Part shown: positions 40,431 through 49,174 of the stretch, piece after piece
How positions within the stretch are numbered: position 1 is the first letter of the stretch
How the letters are laid out: each line of letters opens with the position of its first letter
Assembly: GCF_002979755.1 (NCBI RefSeq)
Contig: NZ_PCPP01000004.1
Coordinates: 62,001-126,000, forward strand
Reading direction: 5' to 3'
Source: Chryseobacterium culicis
Lineage (GTDB): Bacteria > Bacteroidota > Bacteroidia > Flavobacteriales > Weeksellaceae
DNA length: 64,000 bases
Notes under the pieces: model-generated
What the model saw: only the letters and a program-made list of their open reading frames with translations
The model's database searches: none
Told to the model about the DNA's origin: nothing
Position numbers and translations under genes: made by a program

Positions 40431-41606
40431 ATGGATAAAGTATATTTAGATAATGCCGCAACCACTCCGCTTGCAGAAGAAGTTATAGATGCAATGGTTG
40501 GCACTATGAAAATGAATTTCGGAAACCCGTCTTCAACGCACAGTTTTGGTCAGGAAGCAAAAATCCTTATTGAAAATGTAAGAAGACAGGTTGCAGACTA
40601 TCTTCATGTAAGTCCTGCTGAAATCATTTTCACTTCCTGTGGTACCGAATCAAACAACATGATCATCAAATCCTCGGTAGAACATCTGGGAGTAGAAAGA
40701 ATCATCAGCTCTCCTCTGGAACATAAATGTGTTTCTGAAAGTATTCTGGATATGAAAAGCAGAAAAGGAGTAGAGGTGAACTACATCCGTCCCAATGAAA
40801 AAGGAGATATTGATCTTGCTAAATTAGAAGAGCTTTTAAAAGCTTCAGATAAAAAAACACTGGTAAGCTTAATGCATGCCAACAACGAAATCGGAAATAT
40901 CATCAACCTTAAACAGGTTGCCCAACTGTGCAAAGAGCATCATGCTCTTTTCCACTCAGATACTGTACAGACCATGGCTCATATGAACCTTGACTTTTCA
41001 GATATTCCTGTAGATTTTGCATCCTGCAGTGCCCACAAATTTCACGGGCCAAAAGGAGCAGGGTTTGCATTTATCAGAAAAGCAACAGGTTTAAAAGGAA
41101 TTATTACCGGAGGACCTCAGGAAAGAAGCCTTAGAGCCGGAACAGAAAATGTTTGCGGTATCGTAGGGTTAGGTAAAGCATTAGAGCTTTCTCTAAATCA
41201 TATGGAGGATTATACCCACCATATGCAGGATATCAAAGATTATGCAATTGAAAGACTTTCTGCAGAAATAGAAGGGATTAAATTCAATGGAAGAAGTGCT
41301 GAAAAGGAAAACAGCCTTTATACCGTTTTAAGTGCTTTATTGCCTTATAAAAATCCATTAATCGGACTTCAACTGGACATGAAAGGAATTGCAATCTCTC
41401 AGGGAAGTGCATGCTCATCAGGAGCATCAAAACCTTCAATGGTAATGATGATGGTGCTTTCTGAGGACGAAATGGATCACTGTACACCATTACGTATCTC
41501 TTTCAGCCATATGACGACCAAAGCGGAGATCGATACATTAGTCAATGCTTTGAAAGAAATTTCAAGTGATTACACTATAGAAAAAACTAATGTTGAGCAT
41601 AGATAG
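40431..41606 (+). CDS. Cysteine desulfurase (NifS/IscS family)
   Basis: A 391-residue PLP enzyme that takes sulphur from cysteine for Fe-S clusters or tRNA thiolation. It starts at the ATG at 40431 (MDKVYLDNAATTPLAEEV); a longer frame from 40362 would add residues that overlap the lipoprotein gene. The PLP Lys is about residue 203 in SAHKFHGPKGAGF, and the persulfide Cys is about 328 in SQGSACSSGAS. Other blocks are FTSCGTESNNMII and VSLMHANNEIGNI. The ACSSGAS context is NifS/IscS-like. No iscU/sufE lies beside it. TrxA follows downstream. Confidence 0.92.
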   Translation: MDKVYLDNAATTPLAEEVIDAMVGTMKMNFGNPSSTHSFGQEAKILIENVRRQVADYLHVSPAEIIFTSCGTESNNMIIKSSVEHLGVERIISSPLEHKCVSESILDMKSRKGVEVNYIRPNEKGDIDLAKLEELLKASDKKTLVSLMHANNEIGNIINLKQVAQLCKEHHALFHSDTVQTMAHMNLDFSDIPVDFASCSAHKFHGPKGAGFAFIRKATGLKGIITGGPQERSLRAGTENVCGIVGLGKALELSLNHMEDYTHHMQDIKDYAIERLSAEIEGIKFNGRSAEKENSLYTVLSALLPYKNPLIGLQLDMKGIAISQGSACSSGASKPSMVMMMVLSEDEMDHCTPLRISFSHMTTKAEIDTLVNALKEISSDYTIEKTNVEHR

Positions 41607-41625
41607 TCTTATGCTCTAAAAATTG

Positions 41626-41633
41626 TAATTTTG
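41626..41633 (+). promoter_or_regulatory. Candidate -7 element of trxA
   Basis: TAATTTTG, 60 bp before the trxA ATG. Confidence 0.45.
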
Positions 41634-41693
41634 AACATCCGATAAAAGGATTTAAAAGAAAAATAATATTAATTAAAATAAAAGAGACAAAAA

Positions 41694-42011
41694 ATGGCTT
41701 TAGAAATTACAGACAGCTCATTTCAGGATACGGTTTTAAAATCAGATAAACCGGTATTAGTAGACTTCTGGGCAGTATGGTGTGGACCTTGCAGAACTTT
41801 AGGACCAATCATCGAAGAAGTAGCATCAGATTTTGAAGGTAAAGCAGTAGTTGGGAAAGTAGATGTAGACAACAACCAAGAGATTTCTATGCAGTATGGT
41901 ATTAGAAATATCCCTACAGTTCTTATTTTTAAGAATGGAGAAGTAGTTGATAAATTAGTAGGTGTAGCTCCAAAAGAGGTAATCGCTGAAAAATTAAGCG
42001 CTCACTTATAA
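41694..42011 (+). CDS. trxA: Thioredoxin
   Basis: A 105-residue cytoplasmic thioredoxin. The redox site is W29-C30-G31-P32-C33 in FWAVWCGPCR, the cis-Pro is in IRNIPTVLIFKNGE, and the buried Asp is in VLVDFWA. Length and motifs are canonical, with no signal peptide. It lies 87 bp after the cysteine desulfurase and may be transcribed from its own -7 element; a hairpin terminator follows. It would reduce disulphides in the cytoplasm with thioredoxin reductase, which is not in the window. Confidence 0.95.
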   Translation: MALEITDSSFQDTVLKSDKPVLVDFWAVWCGPCRTLGPIIEEVASDFEGKAVVGKVDVDNNQEISMQYGIRNIPTVLIFKNGEVVDKLVGVAPKEVIAEKLSAHL

Positions 42012-42034
42012 AAAAAATAAGTTTGATAATGAAC

Positions 42035-42063
42035 GCCTTCCAGCATTGGGAGGCATTTTTTTT
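42035..42063 (+). terminator. Terminator after trxA
   Basis: GCCTTCC (42035-42041), 6-nt loop, GGGAGGC (42048-42054, one wobble), then AT and a T run. Confidence 0.85.
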
Positions 42064-42070
42064 AAAATAA

Positions 42071-42101
42071 TTTGCAGATAACAAAAAAAGTTGTAATTTT
42101 G
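42071..42101 (+). promoter_or_regulatory. Promoter of tRNA-Asp copy 1
   Basis: TTTG (42071-42074), 19-bp gap, TAATTTTG (42094-42101), ideal spacing for the Bacteroidota housekeeping promoter, 36 bp before the tRNA. Confidence 0.85.
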
Positions 42102-42137
42102 CAACCACGAAAAAGAAACGACGTTCTTTAAAATTAT

Positions 42138-42211
42138 GATCCGGTAGTTCAGCTGGTTAGAATGCCGCCCTGTCACGGCGGAGGTCGCGGGTTCGAGTCC
42201 CGTCCGGATCG
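42138..42211 (+). tRNA. tRNA-Asp (GTC), copy 1
   Basis: A 74-nt tRNA. Acceptor stem GATCCGG with CCGGATC, D arm GTTCAGCTGGTTAGAAT, anticodon stem CCGCC with GGCGG around the loop CTGTCAC (anticodon GTC, Asp), TpsiC arm CGGGTTCGAGTCCCG, discriminator G. The CCA end is not encoded. An own promoter (TTTG-N19-TAATTTTG) and a long terminator frame it. It marks the left edge of the polysaccharide cluster; an identical copy lies at 59863. Confidence 0.98.
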
Positions 42212-42233
42212 CAACTGCGATATTAAAGTAGTC

Positions 42234-42272
42234 AAAATACTGTAAAATAGATATATTTTACAGTATTTTTTT
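42234..42272 (+). terminator. Terminator of tRNA-Asp copy 1
   Basis: AAAATACTGTAAAATA (42234-42249), GATA loop, TATTTTACAGTATTTT (42254-42269), then T. A perfect 16-bp stem. Confidence 0.92.
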
Positions 42273-42501
42273 TGTGTTATATGTTTGAATAGAGTGAGTA
42301 TGAAAAGTCTTTTTCGTAAGCTGTTCAGGGGTTTTGCTTTTTTAACTTTATTCTCAAAATATTTCTGATATGGAAGATTATATTTTGAATAAAAATTAAC
42401 ATGTAATATTAAAATTAATAATAATAATTATTATCTTCGTTTGATAATAAAAACCACCAGGTGTTGAATTAATGAAAATGGGGTTTTAGGTTTATTTGTA
42501 T
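42273..42501 (+). other. Leader region of the polysaccharide cluster
   Basis: About 230 AT-rich bases between the tRNA terminator and the first cluster gene. A weak -7-like TATCTTCG (42432-42439, one mismatch) lies 63 bp before the start codon. A run of AATAATAATTATTAT around 42418-42434 is palindromic. No JUMPstart element or UpxY-type antiterminator gene was seen. A 22-codon frame at 42300-42368 is considered chance. Confidence 0.35.
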
Positions 42502-44412
42502 ATGGGGGATGTATTTAAAATCAGGGAGTTAAGGTATATGCCCAGGTGGTCGGTTTTTCTTATTGATATTTCTGTCATTTTTTTTTCTGTTTTAGTTTCA
42601 TATTTGCTTTTAAATAGTCTAAAAGTAAAATTTAATTTTGCAGAATATCAAAATGAAAAAATATTTTCCGTAGTTGTTGTGAATGTTTTGTGTATACTTC
42701 TATTCAAAACGTATGCGGGAATTATAAGGCACTCTACTTTTTTTGATTTTTTTAAAATTTTATGGTCTTCGGGTAGTGCTCTTGTTGCTATGCTGGGACT
42801 TAATTTTATGTCAGAACTGATATTGGGTAAGCCTGTATATTTATACCCTGTTCTTTTTCTGTTTTTCTTTATCTCTATTTTTCTGATGTTCTTTTTCAGA
42901 ATGGTAACCAAACAGATTTTTGGTATTTTGCTTCCTAAGGAGGTTGCATACAAAGAAAGAATTGCTATTGTAGGGGTGGAAGATACTTCTATTTCATTAG
43001 CAAAGGCTATTATTCATAATCCCGACCATCCTTACCGTCTGGCAGGATTTCTTAGCACAAGATCGGATTCTCAAAAAGCGATGTTGCTTGGTCATAAAAT
43101 TTATAATAAAAAACAATTTTTCAAGAGTGATACTCTGAAAGATCAATTTGATGCGGTTTTAATCAAGGATGTTATGACAAAGCCTGAGATGGAAGAATGG
43201 ACCAGTCTGGCATTAGATAAAGGGCTGAAAGTATTAAAAGCTCCTGTAGTGAATATCATAAAAGAAGATGATATTGTAGGAAGTATCCGCCCGCTTCAGA
43301 TAGAAGATTTACTTGATCGTCCGATCATTAAAATAGAAAATGATGAGGTAAAGAGTTACCATGTTCATAAAAATATTTTAGTAACCGGAGGAGCCGGATC
43401 TATAGGAAGTGAAATTGTAAGACAGGTTTCTCAGTTAAATTCCTCACTTATTGTTGTTGTAGATCAGGCCGAATCTCCTTTATATGAGCTGCAGCTTGAA
43501 TTGTTGGAAAGATTCCCTAATCAAATGTTCAAATTTGTATTGGCGGATATTTCGAACTATTCCAGAATGGAAAAATTGTTTGATGATAATCAGTTTTCAA
43601 TAGTTTATCATGCCGCAGCATACAAACATGTCCCTTTAATAGAAGATAATCCACATGAAGCTATTTTTGTAAACATTGGCGGAACCCAAAATGTAGCACT
43701 TTTATCAAAAAAATACAATGTTAATCGTTTTGTGATGGTCTCTACAGATAAAGCGGTAAACCCTACGAACGTAATGGGAGCTTCTAAAAGGGCAGCTGAA
43801 CTCTTTGTGCAGTCTCTGCAAAATTCTTCACAGAACACAACAAAATTTATTACAACCCGTTTTGGAAATGTACTAGGTTCCAATGGTTCCGTAATACCAC
43901 ATTTCAAAAAACAAATTGAAAAAGGAGGTCCGGTGACGATTACTCATCCTGATATCATTCGTTATTTCATGACTATTCCTGAGGCCTGCGAATTGGTACT
44001 TCAGGCAGGAACAATGGGACAGGGAGGCGAAATTTATGTTTTTGATATGGGAAAACCGGTTAAAATTCTGGATTTGGCGGAAAGAATGATCAAATTATCA
44101 GGATATACTCCGGGTATTGATATTAAAATTGACTTTATAGGTTTAAGGCCTGGTGAAAAGCTGTATGAAGAACTTTTAACAGATCATTCTACTACTATTC
44201 CTACCCATCATGAGAAAATTATGATATCCAGAGATCCACTTATGGAGTTTGAAGAGATAGAAATTTTGTGTAAACAAATTATTCTGTCAGCAATGAATAA
44301 AGATAGTTTGCAGATTGTGAGAATATTAAAAACCATTGTGCCGGAATTTATAAGCAATAATTCCGAATTTGAAATTCTTGATAAGATATCTGAATATGAA
44401 GTATATGAATAA
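42502..44412 (+). CDS. Membrane-bound UDP-sugar 4,6-dehydratase (CapD/WbpM family)
   Basis: A 636-residue protein with an N-terminal membrane part of about four TM segments (about 15-130) and a C-terminal large SDR domain. NAD motif GGAGSIGSE lies near 294-302. The active-site segment STDKAVNPTNVMGASKR (about 413-429) has Met in place of the SDR Tyr, as in WbpM/PglF-type dehydratases. Such enzymes make UDP-4-keto-6-deoxy-GlcNAc for QuiNAc/FucNAc-type sugars. The ATG at 42502 is preferred to the TTG two codons upstream. It is the first gene of the cluster and about 2.1 kb ahead of wza; downstream reductase genes for the keto-sugar were not recognised. Confidence 0.88.
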   Translation: MGDVFKIRELRYMPRWSVFLIDISVIFFSVLVSYLLLNSLKVKFNFAEYQNEKIFSVVVVNVLCILLFKTYAGIIRHSTFFDFFKILWSSGSALVAMLGLNFMSELILGKPVYLYPVLFLFFFISIFLMFFFRMVTKQIFGILLPKEVAYKERIAIVGVEDTSISLAKAIIHNPDHPYRLAGFLSTRSDSQKAMLLGHKIYNKKQFFKSDTLKDQFDAVLIKDVMTKPEMEEWTSLALDKGLKVLKAPVVNIIKEDDIVGSIRPLQIEDLLDRPIIKIENDEVKSYHVHKNILVTGGAGSIGSEIVRQVSQLNSSLIVVVDQAESPLYELQLELLERFPNQMFKFVLADISNYSRMEKLFDDNQFSIVYHAAAYKHVPLIEDNPHEAIFVNIGGTQNVALLSKKYNVNRFVMVSTDKAVNPTNVMGASKRAAELFVQSLQNSSQNTTKFITTRFGNVLGSNGSVIPHFKKQIEKGGPVTITHPDIIRYFMTIPEACELVLQAGTMGQGGEIYVFDMGKPVKILDLAERMIKLSGYTPGIDIKIDFIGLRPGEKLYEELLTDHSTTIPTHHEKIMISRDPLMEFEEIEILCKQIILSAMNKDSLQIVRILKTIVPEFISNNSEFEILDKISEYEVYE

Positions 44413-44480
44413 AATTAAAGAATAAAATAAACAAAAAACTAATATAAAATAATAATTTTGCTGTTTTATTTCCAAACGGA

Positions 44481-44603
44481 ATGAAAATTGCTAGAGAAAG
44501 AATTAATTTTAATATACAGATTAAAACAGGCTTCACATCAATAAATCCTCTAATAAATATAGAGAAATATGAGTGGTTAGCTTTCTTACAAGAAATATCT
44601 TAA
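44481..44603 (+). CDS. Possible 40-residue protein of unknown function
   Basis: An ATG frame in the 257-bp gap between the dehydratase gene and wza (sequence MKIARERINFNIQIKTG, then FTSINPLINIEKYEWLAFLQ, ending EIS). It can be read open back to 44448 without another start. Amino-acid content looks protein-like, but there is no recognised family and no promoter evidence. It may be a chance frame or a remnant. Codon choice is not distinguishing. Included only because the gap is otherwise unexplained. Confidence 0.2.
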   Translation: MKIARERINFNIQIKTGFTSINPLINIEKYEWLAFLQEIS

Positions 44604-44621
44604 ATAAAATTAAGATAAGCT

Positions 44622-44663
44622 CAAGTAGACTTAGAATAAACAACACAAGTAGATTTAGAATAA
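44622..44663. repeat. Short direct repeat before wza
   Basis: CAAGTAGACTTAGAATAA (44622-44639) and CAAGTAGATTTAGAATAA (44646-44663): 17 of 18 identical, 24-bp period, ending 6 bp before the wza ATG. Probably a local tandem duplication. Confidence 0.6.
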
Positions 44664-44669
44664 TAACAT

Positions 44670-45461
44670 ATGAATAAAAAGATTATTACATATTTAGTAT
44701 TGTTGTCGGTTATTTTGTTATCATGCAGACCGAAGCAGAACATGGTATATATGTCAAAACATAACATGGAAGAGGAGGTTGCGAAAGCAAAATTTCAGGG
44801 CTTGCATATTCAGGAAGGAGATGTGCTTCTGATTCTTGTTTCCGCACTTGATGAAGTTGCTGTAAAACCTTTCAATCTTAATACAACAAACAAAGTAGGA
44901 AGTAATTCTAATACCGGAGTAAATCAATATGTTCAGCCAAGTGAATATTTGGTAAATGAAGAAGGAAATATATATTTTCCTGTAATAGGAAATGTATATG
45001 CTAAAGGAATGACTCAGATACAGCTTAAACAGGACCTGGAAACTAGGTTAAAAAGATACTTGACAGACCCTTTAGTTACGATTACCCTGAAAAATTTTAA
45101 TGTAAGCATCTTAGGAGAAGTAAAGAATCCTGGACAAAAAGAAAGTGTTTCCCAAAAGATCAACATTTTCCAGGCTCTTGGTCTTGCGGGTGATATGACA
45201 GATTTTGGAGACCGTACCAATGTAAAATTGATCCGTTCCGGAGATGATGGATCAGATCAGGTTGTTAATGTTGACCTTACAAGATCAGATATTGTAAATT
45301 CACCGTACTATTATATGAGGCAGAACGACATATTGTATGTACAACCGGACAAAAACAAACAGGTTCAGGCCAACTCTAATCCGAACAGAGCCCTTACATT
45401 CCAGATTATTGGTGCATTACTGACAGCTGGTACACTTATTATTGCTTTAACTCGAAAATAA
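44670..45461 (+). CDS. Polysaccharide export lipoprotein Wza-like
   Basis: A 263-residue outer-membrane auxiliary protein for export of group 1-type polysaccharide. The signal MNKKIITYLVLLSVILLSC is lipidated at Cys19. A polysaccharide export domain begins with LHIQEGDVLLILVSALDEV, and SLBB-like beta strands follow (VNEEGNIYFPVIGNV, NVSILGEVKNPGQKES). The C-terminus has a hydrophobic helix (LTFQIIGALLTAGTLIIALT) as in Bacteroidota homologues, shorter than E. coli Wza (379). It sits 3 bp before the Wzc-like gene: together they form the export and chain-length module. Confidence 0.9.
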   Translation: MNKKIITYLVLLSVILLSCRPKQNMVYMSKHNMEEEVAKAKFQGLHIQEGDVLLILVSALDEVAVKPFNLNTTNKVGSNSNTGVNQYVQPSEYLVNEEGNIYFPVIGNVYAKGMTQIQLKQDLETRLKRYLTDPLVTITLKNFNVSILGEVKNPGQKESVSQKINIFQALGLAGDMTDFGDRTNVKLIRSGDDGSDQVVNVDLTRSDIVNSPYYYMRQNDILYVQPDKNKQVQANSNPNRALTFQIIGALLTAGTLIIALTRK

Positions 45462-45464
45462 AAT

Positions 45465-47810
45465 ATGCAGCAGATAGAATTTCAGGAAAGTGAAGAGTCT
45501 TTAGATCTGAGAAAGATCATTGGAAAGTATTTAGGCAAATGGCCTTGGTTTATAGCATCTGTATTATTATTTATTATCGTAGCTTTTGTATATCTTCGGT
45601 ATGCTATACCTCAGTATCAGTCTACCACAACTCTAAAATTTGATAAAAAACAATCGGATCTAAGTGGTGCTTTAATTGATCTTGACAATCTTGGGCTTGG
45701 ATTGGGAAATGCAGACGAGCTTAAAAGTGAAGTTGCTGTAGTAAGTTCCAGACCTATTCTAATGAAGGTTGTTGAAAACCTTAACCTTAATGTACAATAT
45801 TATAATTCTGGTGAAATAAGGGATTCTGAATTATTCACAAAAGTACCTATCGAAGCCAAAATTATATCCTATAAAACGGATATCAAGAAATTTGTTTCAT
45901 CCGAATATCTTGTGAAAGAAGTCAGTGGAAATGATTTCGTTTTAGAGGGTATAGATAAGAAAAAAGTAAAAGGCAGTTTCAATAAAAATCTGACTCTTGA
46001 TTTCGGAACTGTAGTTCTCCAAAAAGTTCCAGGACTTACCTTTAAAGATAAATATAAAATTGTATTCTGGAATCCGCAAGAGAAGGTAAAATCTTTGGAA
46101 AAAAAGATTCAGGTTGATCTTCCGGATCAGAAAGCGATGCTTATGGACATTAGCATCATAGGAACTGTTCCTGAAAAATCAGAAGCTATTCTTAATGAAG
46201 TAACCAAACAGTATAACCTGGATGGGCTACGAGATAAAAACTTACAAGCTCAAAATACTCAAGAGTTTATTGATAAACGATTAGAAGTTATCTCACGAGA
46301 TCTTTCTGGCGTTGAAAATCAGAAAGAAGATTTCCAAAACCGTAACCGAATCGTAGACTTGCAGGCGCAGGCGCAGTTGGCGCTTCAAAATACGACCGAC
46401 AACACAAAACAACTTCTTCAGCAGCAAACGCAGCTAGATCTCCTTAACTCTCTTCAATCTGAAGCTTCAAAAGGGTCTAATCAGCTTATGCCTTCTAATT
46501 TAGGATTAAACCCTTCTCTGGAACAGGCAATTTCACAATATAACACTCTTGTTATTAGTAGAAATAAAACTCTGAAGCAGGCGACCAATGAAAACCCTGC
46601 TGTGATAGAAATGAATAAAGAAATTTCTTCATTGAAAGAAATTGTAAGAGATAATATAAGTCAGCAAAAGGCTACAATTCAAGCGTCTATTGCACAGATA
46701 AACAGTCAGATTTCTGCCAGTAACGGAATGATTGAAAAAGTTCCCGGACAGTCGAAAGTTTACAGAGGTATCGAACGTCAGCAGAATCTTAAAGAACAGC
46801 TTTTCCTTTTCCTTTTACAGAAAAGAGAAGAAAACGCAATCAATCTTTCTGTTAATGTTCCGAAAGCTAAAATTGTAAATCCGGCTTATACAATTGATGC
46901 ACCTGTCTCTCCAAAGAAGATTATAATTCTTTTGGCTGCACTTATATTAGGATTGCTTGTACCTGCAGGAATATTTTATCTTTTCTTTATGTGGGATGAT
47001 AAAATTTACAATCGTGCCGATATTGCAGAAATTTCATCACTTGGGGTACTCGTAGATATTCCTGCGCTGAAAGACGATCAGAATCACCTTGTACAGAGAA
47101 ATGATTTCTCAGAATTAGCAGAATCATTCAGAATATTGGTTTCCAATCTTAAATTTGTACTTCCTAAGAAAGATTCGGCGAAAGTCATATTGGTAACTTC
47201 TTCAGTGAAAGGAGAAGGAAAAACACTGGTTTCAGTGAATCTTGCTCTGACATTGGGAAGCAAAAACGGAAGATCGTTACTAATTGGTTCGGATGTTAGA
47301 AATCCGCAGATACAGAGATATGATGATGAGCGTATTAAGAATACTGGTCTTACGGAATATTTATATGATGAAACGATAAATGTGGAAGATCTTATCCATA
47401 CTTCCGATACCAACCCTGAATGTGATGTAATTTATGCGGGATCTATCCCTCCAAATCCTCAGGAGCTTCTTTCTAATGGTCGTTATCAGAAGCTTATCAG
47501 TGAGATTTCGTCCCGATACGAATATATTGTGATTGATTCCGCTCCGCTGATGTTGGTTTCAGATACATTGAGTATTTCTGATACAGCTGATGCTTCTATA
47601 TATGTTGTAAGATCAGGAGTATCAAGAAGAATATTAATAGAATTTGCAAATAAACTCGTAAAAGAATCAAAAATAAAAAATGTCTCTTTCGTAATTAATG
47701 ATGTTGCTAAAAATGTAGGAGGATACGGCTACGGTTACAACTATGGCTATGGTTACGGATATACTGTGGATAAAAAGAAAAATTGGTGGCAGAAACTTTT
47801 TAATAAATAA
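45465..47810 (+). CDS. Wzc-like polysaccharide co-polymerase with tyrosine autokinase domain
   Basis: A 781-residue inner-membrane protein. The Wzz-like part lies between TM segments at about 31-53 and about 485-508, with a long periplasmic coiled coil (about 260-440). The cytoplasmic BY-kinase domain has Walker A SSVKGEGKT (about 576-584), A' LLIGSDVRNP (about 605) and Walker B YIVIDSAPL (about 686). The tail is Tyr/Gly-rich with about eight Tyr alternating with Gly (YGYGYNYGYGYGY), the autophosphorylation cluster, followed by a Lys-rich end. It would regulate polymerisation and export with the Wza-like protein. It is the third cluster gene. Confidence 0.93.
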   Translation: MQQIEFQESEESLDLRKIIGKYLGKWPWFIASVLLFIIVAFVYLRYAIPQYQSTTTLKFDKKQSDLSGALIDLDNLGLGLGNADELKSEVAVVSSRPILMKVVENLNLNVQYYNSGEIRDSELFTKVPIEAKIISYKTDIKKFVSSEYLVKEVSGNDFVLEGIDKKKVKGSFNKNLTLDFGTVVLQKVPGLTFKDKYKIVFWNPQEKVKSLEKKIQVDLPDQKAMLMDISIIGTVPEKSEAILNEVTKQYNLDGLRDKNLQAQNTQEFIDKRLEVISRDLSGVENQKEDFQNRNRIVDLQAQAQLALQNTTDNTKQLLQQQTQLDLLNSLQSEASKGSNQLMPSNLGLNPSLEQAISQYNTLVISRNKTLKQATNENPAVIEMNKEISSLKEIVRDNISQQKATIQASIAQINSQISASNGMIEKVPGQSKVYRGIERQQNLKEQLFLFLLQKREENAINLSVNVPKAKIVNPAYTIDAPVSPKKIIILLAALILGLLVPAGIFYLFFMWDDKIYNRADIAEISSLGVLVDIPALKDDQNHLVQRNDFSELAESFRILVSNLKFVLPKKDSAKVILVTSSVKGEGKTLVSVNLALTLGSKNGRSLLIGSDVRNPQIQRYDDERIKNTGLTEYLYDETINVEDLIHTSDTNPECDVIYAGSIPPNPQELLSNGRYQKLISEISSRYEYIVIDSAPLMLVSDTLSISDTADASIYVVRSGVSRRILIEFANKLVKESKIKNVSFVINDVAKNVGGYGYGYNYGYGYGYTVDKKKNWWQKLFNK

Positions 47811-47863
47811 TCAAATTAGCTTCAAAAATAAACATAAAATAAAGTAAGAACATCACATATAAT

Positions 47864-49159
47864 ATGAATATACAGAATAAAATTGGGATAATAGGTTTGG
47901 GGTATGTAGGACTACCTCTGGCTCGTTTATTTGCAACAAAATACGCCGTTGTTGGTTTTGATATCAATCAGGCCAGAATTGCAGAACTTAACAACGGAAA
48001 AGATTCCACTTTGGAAGTAGAAGATGAAGTATTACAACCGGTTTTAGTAAAAGAGAATCCCTTTTCAAGCTCATCAAAAGGATTGCTTTGCTCATCTAAT
48101 CTAGAAGATATTAAAGAAGCTAATATCTATATTGTAACTGTTCCTACACCGGTAGACAAACATAACCGTCCGGATTTAACGCCATTATATAAGGCGTCTG
48201 AAACAGTGGGGAAGGTATTGAAAAAAGGAGATATTGTTATTTATGAATCTACTGTTTATCCTGGCGTTACAGAAGAAGAATGTATCCCTGTCCTGGAAAA
48301 AGTTTCAGGATTGAAATTTAACGAAGATTTTTTTGCAGGATATTCTCCTGAAAGAATCAATCCGGGAGATAAAGAACGTACTGTAGAGAAAATTTTAAAG
48401 GTAACTTCAGGTTCTACACCGGAAGTTGGTAAAAAAGTAGACGAATTATATAAATCTGTAATTGCAGCAGGAACACATTTGGCACCTACGATTAAAGTAG
48501 CAGAAGCATCCAAAGTGATCGAAAATTCACAACGTGATATTAATATTGCTTTTGTGAATGAGCTTGCAAAGATATTTAATCTCTTGAATATTGATACACA
48601 CGCAGTTTTGGAAGCTGCAGGAACGAAATGGAATTTTCTGAAATTCAAGCCAGGATTGGTAGGAGGACACTGCATCGGGGTAGATCCTTTCTATCTTGCC
48701 CAGAAAGCGCAGGACGTAGGATATTATTCTGAGTTGATCCTTACAGCAAGAAGACTTAATGATTCTATGGGGCAGTTTGTAGCTTCAGAGGTTGTAAAAA
48801 CGATGATTAAGAAAAGAATCAACATTACGGATGCCAAAGTGCTGAATCTTGGAATCACCTTTAAGGAAAACTGTCCGGATGTAAGAAATACAAAAGCAGC
48901 AGATGTTATTAATGCACTGGAAGACTATTCTATCAATGTGACAACGTATGATCCGTGGGCGAATCCGGAAGAAGTAATGCATGAATATGGTATTAAATCT
49001 ACAAGCTCTATGGAAGATATTAAAGAGAAGTTTGATGCAGTTGTTCTCACAGTTTCTCATGATGAATTCCTGAATATTGATCTTTCCAGTTATTTAAAAG
49101 AAGATGGGGTGGTATATGATGTTAAAGGAATTTTAGAGAAATACGATAATCGTTTATAA
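47864..49159 (+). CDS. UDP-N-acetylhexosamine dehydrogenase (TviB/WbpO type)
   Basis: A 431-residue nucleotide-sugar dehydrogenase, oxidising UDP-HexNAc twice to a UDP-HexNAc-uronate with two NAD. The Rossmann motif GLGYVGLPLARLF lies near the start, and VDKHNRPDLTPL, STVYPGVTEEECIP and YSPERINPGDKE follow. The catalytic Cys is about 270 in VGGHCIGVDPFYL. The length and the YSPERINPGD block fit the TviB/WbpO group (UDP-GlcNAc/GalNAc to the 6-acid) rather than UDP-glucose dehydrogenase. The next gene is a second, UDP-glucose-type dehydrogenase. Substrate choice is inferred. Confidence 0.85.
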   Translation: MNIQNKIGIIGLGYVGLPLARLFATKYAVVGFDINQARIAELNNGKDSTLEVEDEVLQPVLVKENPFSSSSKGLLCSSNLEDIKEANIYIVTVPTPVDKHNRPDLTPLYKASETVGKVLKKGDIVIYESTVYPGVTEEECIPVLEKVSGLKFNEDFFAGYSPERINPGDKERTVEKILKVTSGSTPEVGKKVDELYKSVIAAGTHLAPTIKVAEASKVIENSQRDINIAFVNELAKIFNLLNIDTHAVLEAAGTKWNFLKFKPGLVGGHCIGVDPFYLAQKAQDVGYYSELILTARRLNDSMGQFVASEVVKTMIKKRINITDAKVLNLGITFKENCPDVRNTKAADVINALEDYSINVTTYDPWANPEEVMHEYGIKSTSSMEDIKEKFDAVVLTVSHDEFLNIDLSSYLKEDGVVYDVKGILEKYDNRL

Positions 49160-49174
49160 AAAAGAAATTAGAAA

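Noticed and set aside
42300..42368. 22-codon frame MKSLFRKLFRGFAFLTLFSKYF before the cluster
   Set aside because: No promoter or neighbour evidence and a length likely by chance in AT-rich DNA.
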